Positions 55,758 to 64,000 of a stretch of 64,000 nucleotides of DNA are shown here, piece by piece. How positions within the stretch are numbered: the stretch's first letter is position 1; every line of letters begins with the position of its first letter. The position numbers and the translations under genes are program-made. Source of the DNA: Salarchaeum sp. JOR-1 (GTDB taxonomy: Archaea > Halobacteriota > Halobacteria > Halobacteriales > Halobacteriaceae); NCBI RefSeq assembly GCF_007833275.1, contig NZ_CP042241.1:1550001-1614000 (forward strand). The letters run 5' to 3'. The notes beneath the pieces were generated by a model. That model had not been told where the DNA came from and did not search any database. It saw only the letters and a list, made by a program, of their open reading frames with translations.

Positions 55758-56981
55758 CTATCGAGCGCCGAGACGCTGGAAGCAGACCGCGGCGCACGCG
55801 GTGAGAACGCCGAGGACGACGAAGGCCTCGTCGAACAGGTCGGCGTCCGCCATCGCGCCGACGAACGCGGATCCGGTCGCGCTCACGAGGAAGAAACACG
55901 TCCGCAGGAACCCCCAGGACGCGCCCTGCGCGTCCGTCGGGAGCGCCGCGATGACGGAGGAGTTCGCGACGGGCGCGATGCCCATTCGAGTCCCGAGCAG
56001 GAAAGCGAGCACCGCCCAGACGGCGGTCGAGTCCACGAACGGCACCGCGAACAGCGTGAGCGCCCCGAATCCGGCGGCCGTGACGAGCACCGGAACGGTT
56101 CCGTATCGGTCGGAGAGCGATCCCGCCGCTAACTGCGTGAGACCGCCGCCGACGAACAACAATGCGAACACGCCGGACGCGACGCCCTGACCGATGTGCT
56201 CCACGTCCACGAGGTACGTCGGGAGGAACGCCGTCAGCCCCTGGAACGCGAACAGGTAGAACGTCAATCCCGTGACCGCGAGCAGGACGTCGCGGTCGCG
56301 CACCGCGTCCGGGACGCGTTCGATGGCTTCGCGGAGCGTGAACGTCGGGCCGGTGTCGATGGTGGTCTCCGCGTACTCGTCGATCGGGTCGGGGAGGACG
56401 CGATAGGCGAGCGCGGCGACCGCGAGGAACAGCGGGGTCGCGCCGCCGACGAGGACGCGCCAGCCGAGTTCGTCCACCGCGACGCCCGCGATCAGCGGGA
56501 GGACGGCGGAGCCGAAACTCCCCGCGGCGAGCGTGATGCCGAACGCCGCACCGGCGCGCGTCGGGAACGCCCGGGAGAGCGCGGTGCCGCGCGCCGGCCC
56601 GTAGAACCCGGAGCCGATGCCGAACGCCGCCGCGCCGACGAGGAACACCGCGAACACCGGCGCGCTCGCGAGGAAGACGAGGCTCGCCGCGCTCATCGCG
56701 AGACTCCCCGCGAGCGCCGTCCGCTCCCCGATGCGGTCAGTGATGAGGCCGGCCGGGAACTGCGTGAGCGCGTAGAACGCCCACACGACCGTCACCGCGA
56801 CGCCTGCCGTCGCGTTGTCCACGACGAACGTCTCCTTCACCTGCGGAATCACCGCCGGAACCAGGAATCGCAGGCCGAGCGTGAGCAGCCACCCGGACGC
56901 GATACTCAACAGGATCCAGCCGCGGCCGTCGCCGCGCAACCCCTGCACGGACTCCGTGAGCCGGCGACGACTCTCTGACAC
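55758..56981 (-). CDS. MFS transporter
   Basis: 407 residues with 12 predicted helices. The intracellular motif after helix 2 is AGLITDRIGERTALAG (DRxGRR-like), and its repeat after helix 8 is GSLSDRYGTVPVL, as in drug:H+ or organic-anion MFS proteins. Start is GTG 56981 (MSESRRRLTESV); a weak TATA-like TTCTTACC lies about 27 bases upstream. Substrate unknown. Confidence 0.85.
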   Translation of the reverse strand: MSESRRRLTESVQGLRGDGRGWILLSIASGWLLTLGLRFLVPAVIPQVKETFVVDNATAGVAVTVVWAFYALTQFPAGLITDRIGERTALAGSLAMSAASLVFLASAPVFAVFLVGAAAFGIGSGFYGPARGTALSRAFPTRAGAAFGITLAAGSFGSAVLPLIAGVAVDELGWRVLVGGATPLFLAVAALAYRVLPDPIDEYAETTIDTGPTFTLREAIERVPDAVRDRDVLLAVTGLTFYLFAFQGLTAFLPTYLVDVEHIGQGVASGVFALLFVGGGLTQLAAGSLSDRYGTVPVLVTAAGFGALTLFAVPFVDSTAVWAVLAFLLGTRMGIAPVANSSVIAALPTDAQGASWGFLRTCFFLVSATGSAFVGAMADADLFDEAFVVLGVLTACAAVCFQRLGAR

Positions 56982-57053
56982 GACTAGGGAGACGTAGACC
57001 GCAGGTAAGAAGCCCCTGAAAGGCGGCGGGGTTGCCGTTACTCGGATCGCGGG

Positions 57054-59306
<2,253 letters not shown>

Positions 59307-59324
59307 TCAATACTGAACAGATAT

Positions 59325-59334
59325 CTTGATAAAT
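59325..59334 (-). promoter_or_regulatory. TATA-like element of the katG transcript
   Basis: ATTTATCAAG on the minus strand. It is the only good TATA upstream of katG. Its position predicts a start near 59302-59304, about 86 bases upstream of the katG ATG. Confidence 0.4.
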
Positions 59335-59530
59335 CCACCGATGGTATTCTCGTTTACAATCTTTGAGTTGGCGAACAGCGCACAAATTTTCCCGGTATGC
59401 GAAATACTGGGGTGTTCTCGTCGCACGGAGCACCGCCCCACACCGTCGACCGACCCGGACTCTCGCCCGCCACGACCGACGCCCGGAACCGTCGCGGTAA
59501 CGGTCTCCGTCACCGCTTCTGCGGCGGCGC

Positions 59531-60298
59531 TCACTCGACAGCGACCCCGTCCCCGACCGCGAGCGTCCGCCCCCGTGCGTCCTCGGGGACGTCGGCGATG
59601 AGCATCAGCGCGTAGTAGTGGTCGAACGCCTCGCGGTCGACCCAGTCGGGGAGCGTCGCCTCGCGGCGCTCCACGAACCGCTCGCGGAATCCGGGGTCGC
59701 GCTCGCCCGTGTCCGGGTCGCGCTCCGGGACGACGCAGCGCCCGCAGGGCTGAACGCCCTCGAAGCGCACGTCGCCGGCGCGGAACGCGGGCGCGTCCGG
59801 CCCGACGAATCGGTCCTCCCAGAACGCCGGGACGCCCGCGACCTCGACGTTCGCGCGCATCCGCCGCCGCACGCTCTGGACGGTGAGGTCGTCGAACCAG
59901 TCCGCGACGGCTTCGAGCGTCGCCGTACTGATGACTGAGGGACCGGCGGACCGTCGGTCCACGAATCCGAGTTCGGTGTCGCGCTCCACAGTGAGGTCGC
60001 AGTCGAAGAAGCCGCCGAGCCACGCCGCCGCCTCCGACGGCCGGTCTCGGAGCGGGAGCGTCGCCGTCTCCCCCGAGCTCGTCTCGACCGCTAGCGTCCC
60101 CGAATCGCTGTCGTACGCGGTGTCGAGGTCGTGAACCCGCGGCGTGCGCTTGCCGTTCACGGGGTCGCCGTCCGCGTCCACGAGCCTGTACTCGCGGTCG
60201 CCCGCGAGCGTCCCGCCCTCGGTCACCCGAACCGTCTCGACGTCCGCTCCGGAGAGTGCTTTCACGGGGTACCGCGTGAGCCGCGCGACCCGAGCCAT
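59531..60298 (-). CDS. MOSC-domain protein
   Basis: 255 residues. An N-terminal beta-barrel domain (RLTRYPVKALSGADVETVRV) is followed by the MOSC domain (RRRMRANVEVAGVPAFWEDR; FEGVQPCGRCVVPERDPDTG with the conserved Cys). This is the MOSC_N + MOSC layout of YcbX/mARC-type molybdenum-cofactor enzymes, lacking a ferredoxin domain. It may reduce N-hydroxylated compounds or carry sulfur; the substrate is unknown. ATG 60298 is preferred to an in-frame upstream ATG, where similarity ends. Confidence 0.85.
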   Translation of the reverse strand: MARVARLTRYPVKALSGADVETVRVTEGGTLAGDREYRLVDADGDPVNGKRTPRVHDLDTAYDSDSGTLAVETSSGETATLPLRDRPSEAAAWLGGFFDCDLTVERDTELGFVDRRSAGPSVISTATLEAVADWFDDLTVQSVRRRMRANVEVAGVPAFWEDRFVGPDAPAFRAGDVRFEGVQPCGRCVVPERDPDTGERDPGFRERFVERREATLPDWVDREAFDHYYALMLIADVPEDARGRTLAVGDGVAVE

Positions 60299-60399
60299 AC
60301 CGGAGAACGCGCCGGCCGCCGGCAAAGACCTGCCGGTCACACCGTTTCACTCCGCCTCGCGTGCACAACGCCTATGGCCCCCTCGCGTCGACTCCGAAT

Positions 60400-61830
60400 G
60401 TGTCCGCCGCAGGCCGCCTCCGCCGATTCGTCGCCGCCCGCGTCGCCGTCGACGCGCGCGCGCTCGCCGCGTTCCGCATCGGCCTCGGGAGCCTAATCCT
60501 CCTCGACCTCCTCCTCCGCCTGCGGCACGTCCGCGCGTTCTACACCGACTTCGGCGTCCTCCCCCGCGAGGCGCTCCGCGAGGAGTTCCCGAAGTTCGCG
60601 GCCGTCTCGCTCCACGCGCTCTCCGGCGGCCTCGCGCTCCAACTCGTTCTGTTCGCGCTCGCCGCCGTCCTCGCGATCTGCCTGCTCGTCGGCTACCGCA
60701 GCCGGCTCGCGGCCCTGCTCTCCCTCCTCTTCCTCGTCTCCCTGCAGGCGCGCAACCCCGTCGTCCTGAACGGCGGCGACATCCTCCTGCGCCGCCTGCT
60801 CATCTGGAGCGTCCTCCTCCCGATCGGCCGCGCGTGGAGCGTGGACGCCGCCCGCGAGCGCGCCCACAACCGCACGTTCGGCCCAATCGCGAGCATCGCC
60901 ACCGCCGGCCTGCTCGTGCAGGTCGTCGCCGTCTACGCCGTGAACGCCGCGCTCAAGTCCCGCGGGGACGCCTGGCTCGCCGGCACCGCCGTCCGGTACG
61001 TGTTCAGCCTCGACCAGTTCCTCCGCCCGCTCGGCGAACTCCTCGCCGGCTCCCCCGCGCTCCTCACCGCCGCGGACTACGCGTGGGTCGCGCTCTTGCT
61101 CGCGTCCCCGCTCCTCCTGCTCACCGCGGGCCGCGTCCGCGGCGCGCTCGCCGCCCTGCTCTCGGCCGGCCACCTTGGGATGCTCGCGACGATGACGCTC
61201 GGCGTCTTCCCGCTCGTCACGGTCGTCGCGCTCCTCGTCTTCCAGCCTCCCGGGGTGTGGGATCGCGTGCCCGACCCCCAGCCGTGGTTCGACCGCCTCG
61301 CCCGCCGGCTGCCCGAACTCCCCCGGCCGAGCGCGCCCTGGGCGCTCGGCCGCCGCGGCACTCGCGTCCTCTCGATCCTCCTCCTCGCCTTCGTGCTCGT
61401 CTGGAACGCCGCCGCGGTCGGCGTCGTCCAGCCCCCCGAGAGCGCGCCCGTCCAGCCGAGCGAGCGCAGCTGGGACATGTTCGCGCCCGAACCCCTGGGA
61501 GTCGACGGCTGGTACGTCGCGCCCGCGGTCACGACGGCGGGCGAGACCGTCGACGCGTGGAACGGCGGCACGGTCTCCTACGCGAAACCACCGGACGTGT
61601 CGAAGACGTACCCGAGCGCGCGCTGGCGGAAGTACCTCGTCACGGTCGCCGTCTTCGACGGCCGGTCGCTCGCGGACGAGTTCGCCGCCTCCCTCTGCCG
61701 GGAGTGGGACGCCACCCACGGCTCGGAACTGGCTCGCGTGTCCGTCGTGTTCGTCGCGCAACCGACGCGACTCGACGGCCCAGAGCCGACGGAGAACTGG
61801 ACGCTCGCGACCCACTCGTGCGGGCGGTGA
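60400..61830 (+). CDS. HTTM-domain membrane protein
   Basis: About 476 residues. The N-terminal four-helix HTTM region (LAAFRIGLGSLILLDLLLR, FYTDFGVLPREALREEFPKF, LLVGYRSRLAALLSLLFLVS, RNPVVLNGGDILLRRLLIW) is the vitamin-K-dependent gamma-carboxylase-related membrane module of bacteria and haloarchaea. A soluble C-terminal part carries NWTLATHSC. There is no in-frame ATG; GTG 60400 (MSAAGRLRRF) fits the family better than GTG 60361. A carboxylase function is unproven for this family. Confidence 0.82.
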   Translation: MSAAGRLRRFVAARVAVDARALAAFRIGLGSLILLDLLLRLRHVRAFYTDFGVLPREALREEFPKFAAVSLHALSGGLALQLVLFALAAVLAICLLVGYRSRLAALLSLLFLVSLQARNPVVLNGGDILLRRLLIWSVLLPIGRAWSVDAARERAHNRTFGPIASIATAGLLVQVVAVYAVNAALKSRGDAWLAGTAVRYVFSLDQFLRPLGELLAGSPALLTAADYAWVALLLASPLLLLTAGRVRGALAALLSAGHLGMLATMTLGVFPLVTVVALLVFQPPGVWDRVPDPQPWFDRLARRLPELPRPSAPWALGRRGTRVLSILLLAFVLVWNAAAVGVVQPPESAPVQPSERSWDMFAPEPLGVDGWYVAPAVTTAGETVDAWNGGTVSYAKPPDVSKTYPSARWRKYLVTVAVFDGRSLADEFAASLCREWDATHGSELARVSVVFVAQPTRLDGPEPTENWTLATHSCGR

Positions 61831-61885
61831 CAACTCTCCGCGGATACCTGTGCGTTTATACTCGTCCGCCTACTCCCCACACCTA

Positions 61886-63403
61886 ATGGCAAATCGAGCC
61901 CGGACTCGCTACACCGCGGACGACTTCCCGGACCCGGCATCGACGGATCACATCACCCACAATCCGAGCCTCGACGACCTCCGCGCCTTCTCCGAGCCCC
62001 TCGAAACGACCACGGAATACGGGTCGCCCTCCTACGTCAGCGACTACCGCTCCCGGAGTTCCGAGCGGACTCGGAACGCCGTCGACCACGAGTTCGACGA
62101 CGACGATTACGTCGCGTTCGAGAGCGCGCTCGACTTCGTGGAGGACGCGTCGAACGACGTGGTCGCCGTCGACCGCGTCGTCGGCCGCCACCCCGACACG
62201 TCGTTCGTCTGCCGGCTGTTCGTCCCGAAGGCGTACGGCCGCATCGCGCTCGCCTGGGCGAAACTCCTCGAACCCGCGCCCGCGGACGCCGACCCCGACT
62301 TCGTGACGGTGCAGGTGCCCGAGCGCGACGAGACGACTATCCGCGTCCTCCCCGAGGAAGGCGTCACCGCCGTCCTGGGGAGCGACTACACGGGCGAGGC
62401 GAAGAAGTCCTTCCTCCGGCTCTACATGTACCGCGCGAAACAGCAGGGCGGCCTCGGCCTGCACGCGGGATCGAAGCGCGTCCACCTCGACGACGACGCG
62501 GGCGAGCGCGACGTCGGCCAGCTCTTCCTCGGCCTGTCCGGGACGGGGAAGTCCACGCTGACGAGCCACGGGCTCTGGCTCGACGACCCCGAGGGCGCGG
62601 AGATGCTGCAGGACGACGTGTGCGCGCTCCTCCCGAACGGCACCGTCACCGGCAGCGAGGGTGCGGGCCTCTACATCAAGACCATCGGCCTCGAAGCCGA
62701 CGAACAGCCCGAACTGTACGACGCCGCCACCTCCGAGACCGCCGTGCTGGAGAACGTCGCGGTGGACGACGACGGCGCCGTCCACTTCGACGAACCCCGG
62801 TACGGGTCGAACAGCCGAGCCGTCGTCCTGCGCGACGAACTGGAGAGCGCCGCGGACGACATCGACCTCCCTTCGGTCGACCAGGTGTTCTTCATCACCC
62901 GGAACCCCCTGATGCCGCCGGTCGCGAAGCTCGACGAGGCCCAGGCGGCGGCCGCGTTCATGCTCGGCGAGTCCGTCGAGACGAGCGCGGGCGACCCCTC
63001 GCGGGCGGGCGAGTCCATCCGCGTCGTCGGCACCAACCCGTTCATCATGGGCTCTGCGGGCGAGGAGGGCAACCGCTTTCGCGACCTCATCAGCGACCTC
63101 GGCGTCGACTGCTTCGTCCTGAACACGGGCGTCGTCGGCACGGACACGCCCGCCGACGTGGGCGTCGAGGAGACCGTCGCATTGCTCGAAGCCGTCGCGC
63201 GCGGCACCGTCTCCTGGACCCAGGACGACGACCTCGGCCTCACCGTCCCGAGCCAGGTTCCCGGCATGGACGTCTCGAAGTTCTCCGTCCCCGAGCGCAC
63301 CAGCGACTTCGCCGACGCGCACCGGTCGCTCGCGCAGGAACGCCGCGAGTACCTCGAATCCTTCCCCGAACTGGACGACGACATCGTCGACGCGACCTAC
63401 TGA
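61886..63403 (+). CDS. pckA: Phosphoenolpyruvate carboxykinase (ATP)
   Basis: 505 residues. It converts oxaloacetate plus ATP to PEP in gluconeogenesis. The P-loop is FLGLSGTGKSTLTSHG, preceded by AKKSFLRLYMYRAKQQGGLG. Metal and substrate residues lie in EMLQDDVCALLPNGTV, and GAGLYIKTIGLEADEQPELY and FFITRNPLMPPVAKL are typical. It is acidic in the haloarchaeal manner. ATG 61886 gives the expected start. Confidence 0.93.
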   Translation: MANRARTRYTADDFPDPASTDHITHNPSLDDLRAFSEPLETTTEYGSPSYVSDYRSRSSERTRNAVDHEFDDDDYVAFESALDFVEDASNDVVAVDRVVGRHPDTSFVCRLFVPKAYGRIALAWAKLLEPAPADADPDFVTVQVPERDETTIRVLPEEGVTAVLGSDYTGEAKKSFLRLYMYRAKQQGGLGLHAGSKRVHLDDDAGERDVGQLFLGLSGTGKSTLTSHGLWLDDPEGAEMLQDDVCALLPNGTVTGSEGAGLYIKTIGLEADEQPELYDAATSETAVLENVAVDDDGAVHFDEPRYGSNSRAVVLRDELESAADDIDLPSVDQVFFITRNPLMPPVAKLDEAQAAAAFMLGESVETSAGDPSRAGESIRVVGTNPFIMGSAGEEGNRFRDLISDLGVDCFVLNTGVVGTDTPADVGVEETVALLEAVARGTVSWTQDDDLGLTVPSQVPGMDVSKFSVPERTSDFADAHRSLAQERREYLESFPELDDDIVDATY

Positions 63404-63537
63404 GGCCTCCCGAGAGTTATTTTCGCGAACGCCGAATAGAGTTATAGTCTCGCGAGCGCTCCGAACGAGTAGGTGCACGCGGGCACCTGCTCCCGTTTGT
63501 CATCCACATAGTCCGGCCCGCTCCCGGGCCGCTTTCG
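63404..63537. other. Intergenic region with inverted repeats after pckA
   Basis: Two inverted repeats lie between converging genes: AGGTGC-N6-GCACCT (63471-63488) and CGGCCCG-N4-CGGGCCG (63512-63529). The T-rich stretch TTATTTTCG (63418-63426) may end pckA transcripts. Confidence 0.4.
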
Positions 63538-64000
63538 CTACTCCTCGACCAGCGGGAAGCGCGCGAGCCGCGCCGCCGCGATGGACGTGAGTCCGCGCGA
63601 GGTCGTGGAGTCGCCGCCGCGGACGTTGTGCGCGAGTTCCATGCCGGTGGTGTCCGCCACGGGAACCAGGCGGACTTCGGTGCCGTCGGGGCCGACCTCG
63701 AAGAGGAGGTAGGACTGCGGGAACGAACACGTCGTCGGCGACATCACCTCGCGAACCCCGTCGATTGTCGCGACCGCGGGCAGGTGGAGGTGGCCGGTGA
63801 GGACGACCGGGTCGGTGCCGGTGGCGAGCGCGTCCACCAGGTCGTCCGTGTTCCGCGTGATCGGCGGTATCGCCATCTCCGCCTCGACCTCGTCACGGTG
63901 CGAGCGCAACTGGTCGTACGTCGGCGGGAGGTTGTGGTGCATAAGCACGAAGACGGGCCCCTCCTCGGCGAGCGCGTCCCGGAGGAAGTCGAGTTGCTCG
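63538..64000 (-). CDS. Calcineurin-like metallophosphoesterase, C-terminal part
   Basis: The gene enters from the right edge. About 154 residues are visible, including EQLDFLRDALAEEGPVFVLM directly before HHNLPPT (metal-binding HH/HN motif) and VVLTGHLHLPAVATI (GHxH motif). These are the third and fourth motifs of the calcineurin-like phosphoesterase fold; the D-x-H and GDxxD motifs lie outside the window. ATG codons inside this stretch are not the true start. Substrate unknown. Confidence 0.82.
   Translation of the reverse strand, partial: EQLDFLRDALAEEGPVFVLMHHNLPPTYDQLRSHRDEVEAEMAIPPITRNTDDLVDALATGTDPVVLTGHLHLPAVATIDGVREVMSPTTCSFPQSYLLFEVGPDGTEVRLVPVADTTGMELAHNVRGGDSTTSRGLTSIAAARLARFPLVEE

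Noticed and set aside
59326-59601. 91-residue plus-strand ORF upstream of katG
   Set aside because: Starts in an AT-rich promoter region and continues as Arg/Pro-rich antisense of the MOSC gene end; no coding signal.

Overview
The window is from a haloarchaeon (class Halobacteria). The evidence is a GC-rich genome with acidic proteins, TATA elements about 24-28 bases before start codons (leaderless mRNAs), many ATGA-type gene overlaps, Tat-exported substrates, PGF-CTERM tails, and archaeal informational genes (proteasome beta, ATP-dependent DNA ligase, Topo VI, FEN1, SRP19, Gar1) beside a bacterial-type gyrase. I cannot assign the genus from the sequence alone.

Layout. 1-6654: end of an unknown gene, psmB, a glutamate-cysteine-ligase-like gene, lig, an MscS channel, a HAD phosphatase and a metallo-hydrolase. 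6655-9237: an AT-richer accessory island holding a broken small gene, a four-helix membrane protein, a Tat-exported halocin-like precursor and a decayed IS5-type transposase. 9350-17474: top6B-top6A back to back with gyrB-gyrA, so all recognised type II topoisomerases share one divergent promoter region. 17519-24615: small membrane protein, NDH-2-like dehydrogenase with an HTH regulator, a sugar epimerase, arginase and the proline operon proC-proB-proA. 24746-30816: RND/MMPL exporter divergent from a TrmB-type regulator, a flavin monooxygenase and an acyl-CoA synthetase. 30880-37469: the phosphate operon pstS-C-A-B-phoU-phoU2 read on the minus strand. 37678-41935: a coiled-coil protein, membrane proteins, a surface metalloprotease and a PAP2-type enzyme. 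41932-45428: cobalamin uptake btuC-btuD divergent from btuF. 45469-47168: srp19-gar1, a presenilin-like protease and a glycine-zipper protein. 47169-56981: ornithine cyclodeaminase family, small membrane proteins, methyltransferase, acetyltransferase, fen, bolA, fumC, two PH-domain membrane proteins and an MFS transporter. 57054-64000: katG, a MOSC protein, an HTTM protein, pckA and the end of a metallophosphoesterase.

Most of the window is core chromosome. The least expected signals are: (1) the candidate halocin/immunity cassette in the island; (2) a three-copy family of tandem triloop hairpins placed just after the stop codons of psmB, top6A and the NDH gene, with compensatory base changes between copies; (3) short leaderless upstream ORFs whose stop codons overlap the starts of katG, the trmB-type regulator and mscS; (4) palindromes placed between TATA box and start at the HTH regulator and btuCD promoters, and upstream of pstS. 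I see no tRNA, rRNA, CRISPR array or replication origin.
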